A stretch of DNA of 13,928 bases, taken from assembly GCA_045543615.1 (NCBI GenBank), contig JAZPXL010000028.1, forward strand, positions 1 to 13,928, written 5' to 3'. The notes below the pieces were generated by a model. It worked only from the letters and a program-made list of their open reading frames with translations, made no database searches and was not told where the DNA came from. Below are positions 1 to 6,562 of the stretch, in pieces. The DNA is from CAG-390 sp045543615 (GTDB lineage: Bacteria > Bacillota > Clostridia > Oscillospirales > CAG-272). Made by a program: the position numbers and the translations under genes. Position 1 is the stretch's first letter, and each line of letters starts with the position of its first letter.

Positions 1-104
1 AGGCGTGTATGTAATCAATGCGTAGCATTGTATGGCATCCGCAGCTTGCCTGCGGTATGGAATCACGGCAAAGCCGTGTATGTCATCAAGGCGAAGCCTT
101 GTAT
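1..104 (-). repeat. Variable-stem hairpin array 1 (four complete hairpins, truncated at window edge)
   Basis: Four successive perfect 6-bp hairpins are seen. On the plus strand they are CAATGC-GTA-GCATTG (16-30), CCGCAG-CTTGC-CTGCGG (39-55), CACGGC-AAA-GCCGTG (64-78) and CAAGGC-GAA-GCCTTG (87-101). They are separated by 8-nt linkers of the form TATGNNAT (31-38, 56-63, 79-86). A fifth unit is cut by the window start. Read on the minus strand, the array starts a few bases after the stop of the HAD gene, so it would lie in that gene's 3' UTR. The linker matches arrays 3 and 4 in reverse complement (ATNNNATA). There is no T-tract, so a simple intrinsic terminator is unlikely. No coding function is claimed. 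Confidence 0.85.
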
Positions 105-107
105 CTC

Positions 108-866
108 TTATTCTTCCATAAGTGGTGCAAGGATTTCTCCAAGCTGTGTATAATCGTCTATCGTGACAAATGCGTAATCCGACTTTGCAACTGCCTCATC
201 GTTTCCGCCGACTCCGTAATCATCACCAACGTAAATAATGCTCTCGGGTGCGATGTCATTCTCTCTGCAGAACCTATCAAGTGCATATTTCTTATCAAAC
301 GGGGACGGCACAAAGTCGAAGGATGACGAACCACCCACGAAAACCGTATATTCGGGGAAAAGCTCGCATACCTCGGGATAGATGGGACGGCGGCGGCTTC
401 GATCGGGGTCAAACGCAAGCTTGTCCTCGATTTTTGCAGACTTACCAAGGATCGGGAACGTCACGCAACCCGATGGGTGAAACTCAACGCTCTCGCCTGC
501 ATATTCCGTAAATCCGTGCTTCTGTCGCAGATATTCTATTCTTGCACTGACGCTCTCTCTGTCACAGGGCAGAACCTCGTCCTTTTTAAGCTCAATATCT
601 CCGATTTCCTTATTATATATTGCAAACTGAAGACCGTAGTTGCCGAGAATATCTATCGGAAATTCTCCAAGCTGATTGAATATTCTTCTGCATTGTCCTG
701 CTCCCACCATCAAAAGCCTGTACTTTCCGGATAGCTTTTCCAACACCTCTCGGTTAGCCTTGCCCAATGGTGAGCGATGCTGTGTCAGCGTTCCGTCAAG
801 GTCAAAGGCTATGACACGTGCGCTGTTTTTCTTTGCTCTGAGTTCTTCTTTTGTTCTGATTATCAT
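108..866 (-). CDS. HAD-IIB family phosphatase, phosphomannomutase-like
   Basis: This is a 252-aa cytosolic HAD-superfamily enzyme. Motif I is FDLDGT at residues 21-26 (nucleophile D22, acid/base D24). Motif IV is VGDD with GGND further on (213-223). Residues 183-194 (SFDFVPSPFDKK) resemble the substrate loop and catalytic lysine of eukaryotic-type phosphomannomutases, whose length (about 245-255 aa) also fits. The likely reaction is on a sugar phosphate: either hexose 6-phosphate to 1-phosphate isomerisation or simple dephosphorylation. The start at 866 is chosen because GAGAGAGGG lies just upstream; an earlier in-frame ATG at 926 would lie at the transcription start region of the promoter at 909-937, so it is rejected. 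The gene is monocistronic, divergent from the 1053 gene, and followed by hairpin array 1. Superfamily is certain; mutase versus phosphatase is not. Confidence 0.85.
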   Translation of the reverse strand: MIIRTKEELRAKKNSARVIAFDLDGTLTQHRSPLGKANREVLEKLSGKYRLLMVGAGQCRRIFNQLGEFPIDILGNYGLQFAIYNKEIGDIELKKDEVLPCDRESVSARIEYLRQKHGFTEYAGESVEFHPSGCVTFPILGKSAKIEDKLAFDPDRSRRRPIYPEVCELFPEYTVFVGGSSSFDFVPSPFDKKYALDRFCRENDIAPESIIYVGDDYGVGGNDEAVAKSDYAFVTIDDYTQLGEILAPLMEE

Positions 867-908
867 AATACTGCCCTCTCTCGCCGACGGCGTGTTTTTG
901 TTGCTTAA

Positions 909-937
909 ATTATACCACCAAGGCACGCCCTTGTCAA
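909..937 (-). promoter_or_regulatory. Sigma-A promoter for the HAD gene
   Basis: Read on the minus strand: TTGACA (932-937), a 17-bp spacer, and TATAAT (909-914). Both hexamers match the consensus exactly. The start codon at 866 lies about 40 nt downstream of the -10, leaving room for a short leader with the GAGAGAGGG ribosome site. Confidence 0.85.
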
Positions 938-987
938 TTCAAATTGTCGCTTTTAATTATATTATAATAGATTTTATTTATAATCTA

Positions 988-1016
988 TTGATTTTTTTAG
1001 TGTTTTAATGTATAAT
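988..1016 (+). promoter_or_regulatory. Sigma-A promoter for the six-gene block starting at 1053
   Basis: TTGATT (988-993), a 17-bp spacer and TATAAT (1011-1016), followed by GGAGG at 1041-1045 and the ATG at 1053. It is back to back with the HAD-gene promoter; the AT-rich stretch between them holds further TATAAT-like sequences (963-968, 979-984) that lack a well-spaced -35. Confidence 0.7.
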
Positions 1017-1052
1017 GTAACCACCTATAACTGTTATTTTGGAGGTATTGTA

Positions 1053-1604
1053 ATGAACAGTGATATCACATCGGGCTACGAATATGTTGTAGCGCAGAAA
1101 AACGAAGGTAAATTCAAAACTATGAAGCTTCTCTTCCTGCTTCTCTATGCTACATACGTAGTCGGCGTTATGGCTATCATTCTCAAGTTCGCAATTGGTC
1201 TTGTTCCACTCTACGCACTTGTTCCCGTTACCACCTGGATGCTTGTTTTCTTTACCTGGAAGTATTCCTGCCCTGAGTATGAGTATACGGTAAATTCGGG
1301 ACATCTTGTTTTCTCTGTCATCTACGGTCGCCGTACACGCAAGGAGATGCTCAAGCTCACACTCAAGAGCTGCAGCGTAATCGCTCCCCTCAACGATGAG
1401 CACAAGTCAAAGATTGACGCCTACGCTCCCACCGTTACATTCAACGCACTCTCAAGCACAAAGGCTGAGGACGCATATTTCGCTCTCTTTGAGACAGAGG
1501 ACGGACAGAAGGCTGTCTTCTACTTTGAGGCTACCGAAAAGATGCTCAAGATCTGCCGTATGTATAATTCTACAGGTACTGTTATGAGCAAGGTTCGCTT
1601 CTGA
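1053..1604 (+). CDS. Small membrane protein with two N-terminal helices and a soluble C-terminal domain
   Basis: The protein is 183 aa. A start at 1053 is preferred over an upstream ATG at 1008 because GGAGG sits at 1041-1045 and because 1008 lies at the promoter. Residues about 25-45 and 48-70 are hydrophobic and form two probable transmembrane helices separated by a short turn. Residues 71-183 are hydrophilic with alternating polar/apolar strands, consistent with a small beta-rich (PH-like) domain, but this is inference from pattern only. The layout resembles uncharacterised DUF6106-type proteins of Clostridia; that assignment is from memory and uncertain. It is the first gene of the block, and luxS follows after 24 nt. 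Function unknown. Confidence 0.85.
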   Translation: MNSDITSGYEYVVAQKNEGKFKTMKLLFLLLYATYVVGVMAIILKFAIGLVPLYALVPVTTWMLVFFTWKYSCPEYEYTVNSGHLVFSVIYGRRTRKEMLKLTLKSCSVIAPLNDEHKSKIDAYAPTVTFNALSSTKAEDAYFALFETEDGQKAVFYFEATEKMLKICRMYNSTGTVMSKVRF

Positions 1605-1628
1605 TTTTTTGGAATATATTATCATATA

Positions 1629-2120
1629 ATGAAAAAAATATCGTCATTCACAGTGGATCACGATCGCCTCTGCCCCGGCATTTATATCAGCCGTGTTGAC
1701 GGAGACGTTATCACCTATGATTTGAGGATGAGACGGCCAAACGGGGGAGATTATATCTCCCCACTTGCCTCTCATTCCTTTGAGCATCTGCTTGCTACAT
1801 ATATGAGAATGGGTGAGTGTGGGGACTCTGTAATCTACGTCGGCCCTATGGGCTGCAGAACGGGCTTTTATCTGCTTATGCGTGGTGACGAGAGCGAATG
1901 CGGTAAGCATTTTAACTCTCTCATAGACGCACTCAAGGCTATCACTCTCCACTCAGGCAAGGTGCCGGGCGCACGCCGCCGTGAGTGTGGCAACTTCCGT
2001 GCGCTCTCACTCTCTGCAGCCAAAGAGGAGGCGCGCAGATACCTCTCCGTTCTCTCTCCCTACATAGAGAGTGGCACTCTGCCAAGCTTTCTTTATGACG
2101 GTGGAAAGGGTGGTATATAA
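1629..2120 (+). CDS. luxS: S-ribosylhomocysteine lyase (AI-2 synthesis)
   Basis: LuxS is a metal-dependent cytosolic homodimer that splits S-ribosylhomocysteine into homocysteine and 4,5-dihydroxy-2,3-pentanedione, the precursor of autoinducer-2. At 163 aa the length is typical. The zinc site is complete: H49 and H53 in HSFEHL, and C120 in RRECGN. The catalytic residues E52 and C76 (in PMGCRTGFY) are present, and the N-terminus SFTVDHDRLCPGIY matches the family well, fixing the start. The ribosome site is weak (only GGA at 1611-1613), so translation may depend on readthrough from the gene 24 nt upstream. The next gene, which makes its substrate, starts one base after the stop. Confidence 0.97.
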   Translation: MKKISSFTVDHDRLCPGIYISRVDGDVITYDLRMRRPNGGDYISPLASHSFEHLLATYMRMGECGDSVIYVGPMGCRTGFYLLMRGDESECGKHFNSLIDALKAITLHSGKVPGARRRECGNFRALSLSAAKEEARRYLSVLSPYIESGTLPSFLYDGGKGGI

Positions 2121-2121
2121 T

Positions 2122-2850
2122 ATGAATACAAAAATCAAGAGACTCGGCGTCATCGGTGCGATGGAATCCGAGATTTCTCTTCTTTTATCGAAAATGAGTG
2201 ATACCGAGAGCACTAAAATCGGTAAACACACATTCTTTTGCGGTACGCTTTCGGGTATGGACGTAGTCCTTGCCCGTGCGGGAGTCGGAAAGGTCAATGC
2301 CACCATCTGCACCTGCAATATGATCTCGCATTTTTCTCCCGATGCCATCATTAACGTTGGCGTTGGCGGATCTCTTTCGGGTGCGCTTGACCTTGGTGAC
2401 GTTGTTGTTGCTACCGATTGCGTTGAATATGATCTTGACTATGGCTCACTTGGTGACGAAAGAGGGGCAATTTTCTTTGGGGATGGCGAGAGTATCGTAA
2501 AAATCCCGACCGACAGCTCACTTTCCGATGCTATCTTTGACGCTTCCGTTGCAATTTCGGACGGTAAGTACAAGACCGAGCGAGGACTTATAGCATCGGG
2601 CGACAAATTTGTTTCAAGTGACATCGCAAGAGAGGACATTCTCTCATTCTTCCCCGATGCTCTCGTTTGCGAGATGGAGGGCGCAGCTATTGCACACGCA
2701 AGCTTTATGCACTCTGTTCCCGTTGCCGTTCTTCGTTCGATCTCCGATGGTGCTAACAGCGACTCAGAGATTGATTTTCCCACGTTCGTAAATATTGCGG
2801 CAGACCGTGCCGCCCGTATTATTGAACGCCTTGCGGGAAATATTAAGTAA
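2122..2850 (+). CDS. mtnN: 5'-methylthioadenosine/S-adenosylhomocysteine nucleosidase
   Basis: A 242-aa cytosolic enzyme that removes adenine from S-adenosylhomocysteine (giving S-ribosylhomocysteine, the LuxS substrate) and from methylthioadenosine. Visible family features are the N-terminal GVIGAMESE, with E17 aligning to the catalytic Glu12 of the E. coli enzyme; the glycine-rich INVGVGGSL (77-85) of the phosphate/ribose pocket; the CEMEGAAIAH motif (183-192), whose M185 and E186 bind ribose; and SDGA with D209 as catalytic acid. The start at 2122 directly follows the luxS stop (TAATATG), and the purine-rich GGAAAGGG around 2103-2110 inside luxS serves as ribosome site, so the two genes are very likely translationally coupled. 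Both steps of the activated-methyl cycle are thus made together. Confidence 0.96.
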   Translation: MNTKIKRLGVIGAMESEISLLLSKMSDTESTKIGKHTFFCGTLSGMDVVLARAGVGKVNATICTCNMISHFSPDAIINVGVGGSLSGALDLGDVVVATDCVEYDLDYGSLGDERGAIFFGDGESIVKIPTDSSLSDAIFDASVAISDGKYKTERGLIASGDKFVSSDIAREDILSFFPDALVCEMEGAAIAHASFMHSVPVAVLRSISDGANSDSEIDFPTFVNIAADRAARIIERLAGNIK

Positions 2851-2876
2851 AAAAAGCAAAAAAAGAGGACAGCAAA

Positions 2877-4571
2877 TTGAAAAAGAAACTGAAATTTCCC
2901 GACGGTCATAAATATGAGGACATTCGTTGTGCTCTGCGCGACTGCGAGAGAAGATATTCAACCAAGCCCGCTTTTCTTGAAAAGGTGTCGGGACGGTACA
3001 GAGAAACCTCATATTCGGAGCTGATTTACAATATTGATGGACTTGGTACTGAGTTGTACTTTCGTGGATACCTTGGCAGCAAGATTATTCTTATTGGTGA
3101 CAATTCTGTAAATTGGGCTACGGTATATCTCACGGTTGTCTCAGGTCTTGGAGTTATTGTTCCCGTAGATAAGGAAATACCCACAGAGGAGCTTTGCAAT
3201 ATCGCAAATAAAACGGGTGCGTCGGCTGTCTTCTATTCTCCGAGGCTTGAAGAGAAGGTAAACGCTCTTCCCGATTGCGTACAAAAGTTTTCTCTCCACT
3301 CTCTGTCGTCTCTTGTGTCTTTGGGCGCAGGCAAGCTTTTGTCGGGTAAGTCGGACTATCTCCGTCTTAAAATTGATCCCGATGCCCTCGCTCTTATTCT
3401 GTTTACATCGGGAACAACGTCAACGATGAAGGGAGTTATGCTTTCGCATAAAAATATCTGCTATGTGCTCTCAAATCTCTCAAGGATGATTGAGTGCAGA
3501 AGCGATGATGTTTTTCTCTCGGTTCTGCCTATGCACCACGTTTACGAGGCAAGCTGTGGCTTTCTCTACCCCTTGGTGTCGGGTGCGTGCGTGGCGTTTT
3601 GTGAGGGACTTCGCTACATTTCGAGAAATATGCAAGAGGTGCGACCTACCGTTATGCTTTGCGTGCCTGTACTTGCACAGACTATGTATAAAAAAATATG
3701 GTTTAACATTAAAAAGCGTGGATCTGAGAGTAAGGTGCGCAGGGCTATAAGGCTCAGCGGCAACCTCTTTGCACTCAAAAAGATACTCTTTAAGGAAATT
3801 CACGATACGCTCGGCGGCAGACTTCGTCTCCTTATTTGTGGTGGTGCGGCAGCTGACGCAGAGGTCTTGGGTGGACTTTGCGATCTCGGCATACTCGCAA
3901 TTCAGGGTTATGGGCTTACGGAATGCGCTCCACTTGTTTCGGTCAATACCACGAGCCTCTTCAAGCACAGCTCTGCAGGTCTTCCACTCCCCGACTCCGT
4001 TGTTGATATTTACAACGCCGACAGCGAGGGTAACGGAGAGATCAGGTACAAGGGCGAGAATATTATGCTCGGCTATTTTGCCGACAAGGATGCAACTGAC
4101 GAGGTTTTGCGTGACGGCTGGCTCTACACGGGTGACCTTGGGTATATTGATGACGACGGATTTTTGCATATAACAGGCAGAAAGAAGAATGTTATTGTCA
4201 CATCAGGTGGCAAAAATATCTTTCCTGAGGAGCTTGAGAGCTATCTTTGCAGAAACAAATTCGTCTCCGACGCCGTTGTTGTGGGATATATCAATGAGTC
4301 AAAGGGCGACTTTGATATTGTTGCCGTCCTCCGTCCCGATGTTGCAGCCTTTGAGGAGGCTTACGGTAAGGGCTTTTCAAGAGGGCAGGTTGAGGCTGAG
4401 TTTAACAGAGCCGTGGCAGAGGTGAACTCAATAGTTCAACATTATAAAATGATAAACTATTTTGTTATCAGAAACGAGGAGTTTGTTTATAACTCGTCAA
4501 GGAAGATAAAACGTGCGGGTGTTGCAAACGAGGCGAAAGCTGAGTATTTGAGAAAGCTCGCAAGAATTTGA
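2877..4571 (+). CDS. AMP-forming acyl-CoA synthetase (long-chain fatty acid--CoA ligase family)
   Basis: A 564-aa ANL-superfamily enzyme that adenylates a carboxylate with ATP and transfers it to CoA. The ATP-binding loop LFTSGTTSTMKG is at 175-186, GYGLTE at 344-349, the adenine/ribose aspartate in YTGD at 417-420, and the hinge GRKKN at 434-438. A lysine in SSRKIKR (543 or 545) is the probable A10 catalytic lysine. The GRKKNVIVTSGGKNIFPEELE stretch is typical of long-chain/FadD-like bacterial members. Translation starts at TTG (2877): GAGG at 2865-2868 is correctly spaced and no ATG fits. It lies 26 nt after mtnN and 35 nt before the kinase-like gene. Substrate chain length cannot be read from sequence; scavenging of fatty acids for lipids is an inference. 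Confidence 0.92.
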   Translation: MKKKLKFPDGHKYEDIRCALRDCERRYSTKPAFLEKVSGRYRETSYSELIYNIDGLGTELYFRGYLGSKIILIGDNSVNWATVYLTVVSGLGVIVPVDKEIPTEELCNIANKTGASAVFYSPRLEEKVNALPDCVQKFSLHSLSSLVSLGAGKLLSGKSDYLRLKIDPDALALILFTSGTTSTMKGVMLSHKNICYVLSNLSRMIECRSDDVFLSVLPMHHVYEASCGFLYPLVSGACVAFCEGLRYISRNMQEVRPTVMLCVPVLAQTMYKKIWFNIKKRGSESKVRRAIRLSGNLFALKKILFKEIHDTLGGRLRLLICGGAAADAEVLGGLCDLGILAIQGYGLTECAPLVSVNTTSLFKHSSAGLPLPDSVVDIYNADSEGNGEIRYKGENIMLGYFADKDATDEVLRDGWLYTGDLGYIDDDGFLHITGRKKNVIVTSGGKNIFPEELESYLCRNKFVSDAVVVGYINESKGDFDIVAVLRPDVAAFEEAYGKGFSRGQVEAEFNRAVAEVNSIVQHYKMINYFVIRNEEFVYNSSRKIKRAGVANEAKAEYLRKLARI

Positions 4572-4606
4572 CAAAGAAAAAAGACATAGACTAAAAGAGG
4601 TAAAAA

Positions 4607-5209
4607 ATGCATATTTCACTCGCAGGAAGACTTGGAAGTGGCAAAAGCACCGTTGCAGGAATACTCTGCAAGAAATACGGCTTTGAGCATATTTATACGG
4701 GAGAGATCCTTCGCAGTATAGCTGCGGAGAGAGGCATCAGCGCACTTGAGCTTAATCAGCTTATGGAGTCGGATGATACCATCGACCGTATGATAGATGA
4801 CAGAACGGCAAAGATATCAAGAGAAAGAGCGGACGACAAAATTCTTTTTGACTCAAGAATGGCGTGGCATTTTGCAGAAAAATCGTTTAAGGTCTATCTC
4901 TTTGTGCCAACTGAGGTCTCTGCAAAACGAATTATGGGTGACGGCACGAGAGGAAGCGTAGAGTCATACACGGATATTGCCGATGCAATTGCAAAAATTG
5001 AGGCAAGAATGGCGTCGGAGTCGCTCAGATACAAGGAGTTCTACGGCGTTGACAATCAGGATCTCGGCAATTATGACCTTATCATCAATACCACAACTAT
5101 CTCACCCGAAGAGGTCGTCTCGATTATGATGAGTGAATATGATGTGTATTGCGCATCTCCCGACTCCTATGAGAGAAATAAGAGAATAGGAATGGAGAGC
5201 GCAGAATAA
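4607..5209 (+). CDS. Cytidylate-kinase-like P-loop NTPase
   Basis: A 200-aa protein with an N-terminal Walker A motif, GRLGSGKST (7-15), followed by YTGEILR (residues 31-37), where nucleoside monophosphate kinases bind the acceptor nucleotide. FDSRMAWHF (around 85) and the region about 100-125 with basic residues fit a lid. This is the pattern of the AAA/cytidylate-kinase-2 (archaeal CmkB-like) family, which phosphorylates CMP/dCMP or acts on an unknown small substrate. A ribosome site AAAGAGG ends about 7 nt before the ATG. The order after an acyl-CoA synthetase gives no firm clue to the substrate. Fold assignment is strong; CMP as substrate is only a family guess. Confidence 0.85.
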   Translation: MHISLAGRLGSGKSTVAGILCKKYGFEHIYTGEILRSIAAERGISALELNQLMESDDTIDRMIDDRTAKISRERADDKILFDSRMAWHFAEKSFKVYLFVPTEVSAKRIMGDGTRGSVESYTDIADAIAKIEARMASESLRYKEFYGVDNQDLGNYDLIINTTTISPEEVVSIMMSEYDVYCASPDSYERNKRIGMESAE

Positions 5210-5241
5210 ATATTATTGCGCAAAAAAGAGAGGGGAGAGAG

Positions 5242-6132
5242 ATGAACGAAAAAAAGAAATATCCACGCCTTCGCTCGTCTTCGGGCTTTTGGTTTGTGCT
5301 TCTCTTCCTTATAACAATAATGTCGGGCCTGCTTGTTTCATCCGTCAAAATTTCGTATATGCCACCACTTAGAAGGACGTACGAGATCGAGAGCGAAAAG
5401 GTGGACGGCGAGATAGTGGTGATGATGCTATCGGATCTACACGGCGCATCGTTTGGCAAGGACAATGAGTATATACTCAGCGTTGCAGACGAGATAATGC
5501 CCGATTTTGTGGTGATGGTGGGCGATATGTTCAACCACGAAAACGAGGACGGGTGCGATATTGACACGGCAATAAAGCTGATAGAAGCTCTGTCAAAAAA
5601 ATATACTGTTTATTATTCGATGGGAAACCACGAGCTTGAGAGGATTTACAGAGATCAAATTAACGTAAGAGCTCGTATCGAGGACGCCGGAGGGGTGTTG
5701 CTTGAAAGAAAATACACGGATGTCGTTGTCAAAAACCAAAGCATTCGCATAGGTGGAATTTATAATTTGCGTGAGAGCGACAACGCACTTTGCGATGACG
5801 AGGCTGACAGACGGTTTTTTGAGAGCTTTGAGGATACGGAAAATTTCACGCTCCTGCTTGAGCATCGCCCACACCTTGTGGCAGAAGAGGTGCTTGGTAA
5901 CGGTTACAAAATTGACCTCGCACTCTCAGGACATCTTCACGGCGGACAGGTGGTACTGCCCGTGTTCGGTGGAGTATGGGGTGGAAATTGGGGGCTTTTC
6001 CCCGATTATTGCCTTGGCGAGTACAAGGTGGGTGACACAACGCTCATCGTCAGTGCCGGCCTTTGCATAGAAAAACAGGGCATCCCACGGGTTAATAATC
6101 CGACGGAAATAACGGAAATCATTATAAAGTGA
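5242..6132 (+). CDS. Membrane-anchored metallophosphoesterase (YkuE/YaeI-like)
   Basis: A 296-aa protein of the calcineurin-like metallophosphoesterase family. A single hydrophobic segment at about residues 16-36 after a basic N-terminus suggests an uncleaved signal anchor, with the catalytic domain outside the membrane. The metal-binding motifs occur in order: SDLHG (D65, H67), GD (94-95), GNHE (N129, H130), H208 in LEHRP, and SGHLHGGQ (H231, H233). Members of this group hydrolyse phosphodiesters, and relatives act on lipid A precursors or cell-surface phospholipids; the substrate here is unknown. A strong GAGAGGGGAGAG ribosome site precedes the ATG. It is the last gene of the block, followed by a hairpin terminator at 6178-6212. 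Confidence 0.93.
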   Translation: MNEKKKYPRLRSSSGFWFVLLFLITIMSGLLVSSVKISYMPPLRRTYEIESEKVDGEIVVMMLSDLHGASFGKDNEYILSVADEIMPDFVVMVGDMFNHENEDGCDIDTAIKLIEALSKKYTVYYSMGNHELERIYRDQINVRARIEDAGGVLLERKYTDVVVKNQSIRIGGIYNLRESDNALCDDEADRRFFESFEDTENFTLLLEHRPHLVAEEVLGNGYKIDLALSGHLHGGQVVLPVFGGVWGGNWGLFPDYCLGEYKVGDTTLIVSAGLCIEKQGIPRVNNPTEITEIIIK

Positions 6133-6171
6133 AATGAATAATGAATAATGAATAGTGAATAATGAATAATT
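6133..6171. repeat. AT-rich heptamer tandem repeat (AATGAAT-type)
   Basis: About five imperfect copies of a 7-nt unit (AATGAAT/AATAATG) immediately after the metallophosphoesterase stop. A second tract of the same unit at 8315-8352 also precedes the same 83-bp repeat element, so the tract belongs to that module rather than to the gene. Confidence 0.75.
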
Positions 6172-6177
6172 GTGGAA

Positions 6178-6212
6178 ACAAAGGCATTTCGAGAGAAATG
6201 CCTTTGTGGTTT
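6178..6212 (+). terminator. Intrinsic terminator of the 1053-6132 block
   Basis: A perfect 12-bp stem (ACAAAGGCATTT at 6178-6189 with its complement at 6196-6207) and a 6-nt loop, followed by GGTTTTATT. The T-tract is short (four T, then A and two T). The hairpin is absent from the otherwise identical second copy of the flanking element at 8352, so it is an insertion in this copy or a deletion in the other. Confidence 0.7.
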
Positions 6213-6286
6213 TATTAAAATGATAGACAACAGAAAGCCTCGCCCACAGGGAGAGGTGGCACGGCGAGAGCCGTGACGGAGAGGGG
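6204..6286 (+). repeat. 83-bp GC-rich two-hairpin element, copy 1
   Basis: Identical to 8352-8434 except for one G/A change in the hairpin loop. It runs from TTGTGGTTTTATT to GACGGAGAGGGG. It contains a first arm pair CCTC...GAGG with the loop CACAGG-type sequence, then GGCACGGC-GAGA-GCCGTGACGG, a 6-bp hairpin of the same style as the array hairpins. Array 2 begins at once after it. Diverged copies lie at 8624-8674 and 8999-9053 (both inverted). Similar sequences are common in intergenic DNA of gut Clostridia, from general knowledge, not from a search. Confidence 0.85.
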
Positions 6287-6507
6287 AAATGTTGTGCCTG
6301 CGGCACAAATGATGTTGCACCTTCGGTGCAAATGATGTGGGCTTACGCCCAATGATGTTGTGCCTGCGGCACAAATGATGTTGCACCTTGCGGCGCAAAT
6401 GATGTGGGCTTACGCCCAATGATGTTGCGACGTTGTCGCAAATGATGTTGCACTTCGTGCAAATGATGTGGGCTTGCGCCCAATGATGTTGCACTTCGTG
6501 CAAATGA
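6287..6507 (+). repeat. Variable-stem hairpin array 2 (ten hairpins)
   Basis: Ten hairpins are separated by the strictly repeated 8-nt linker AATGATGT. Stem classes in order are TGTGCC, TGCACC, GGGC, TGTGCC, TGCACC, GGGC, TGCGAC, TGCAC, GGGC, TGCAC, each followed by a 3-4 nt loop (TGC, TTC, TTAC, TTG or TTGC) and the complementary arm. Units 1-3 are repeated as units 4-6, so the array grew partly by duplicating a block of about 66 bp. Unit 5 (6382-6397) has one A/C mismatch; the rest are perfectly paired. The array lies between converging genes and ends at the aldolase terminator hairpin. ORFs that run through it are artefacts of the repeat. Confidence 0.92.
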
Positions 6508-6540
6508 AAAACGGCGTAGCATAGCTACGCCGTTTTATAT
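6508..6540 (-). terminator. Terminator of the aldolase gene, possibly bidirectional
   Basis: A perfect 13-bp stem (6508-6520 with 6524-6536) with an ATA loop; the GC core CGGCGTAGC is flanked by A4 and T4, so either strand reads stem plus T-tract. On the minus strand five T follow. It lies 26 nt beyond the aldolase stop. On the plus strand it would act as a back-up for transcription through array 2. Confidence 0.85.
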
Positions 6541-6562
6541 ATTTTAAAATAAAATTTCAAAA

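Noticed and set aside
108..926. Longer HAD protein starting at 926
   Set aside because: The upstream ATG lies about at the transcription start of the consensus promoter and has no ribosome site; the ATG at 866 has GAGAGAGGG before it.
3480..4173. Long open frames opposite and within the acyl-CoA synthetase gene
   Set aside because: They are shadow frames of a well-supported coding region; no motif or ribosome site supports them.
6006..6503. 165-codon open frame on the minus strand with repetitive peptide (QHHLCRRHN-type)
   Set aside because: It is produced by the hairpin array read through in one frame and overlaps the 3' end of the metallophosphoesterase gene; no ribosome site or family resemblance.
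6287..6507. Tandem intrinsic terminators
   Set aside because: Stems are short and none of the ten hairpins is followed by a T-tract; the real terminator is the separate hairpin at 6508-6536.
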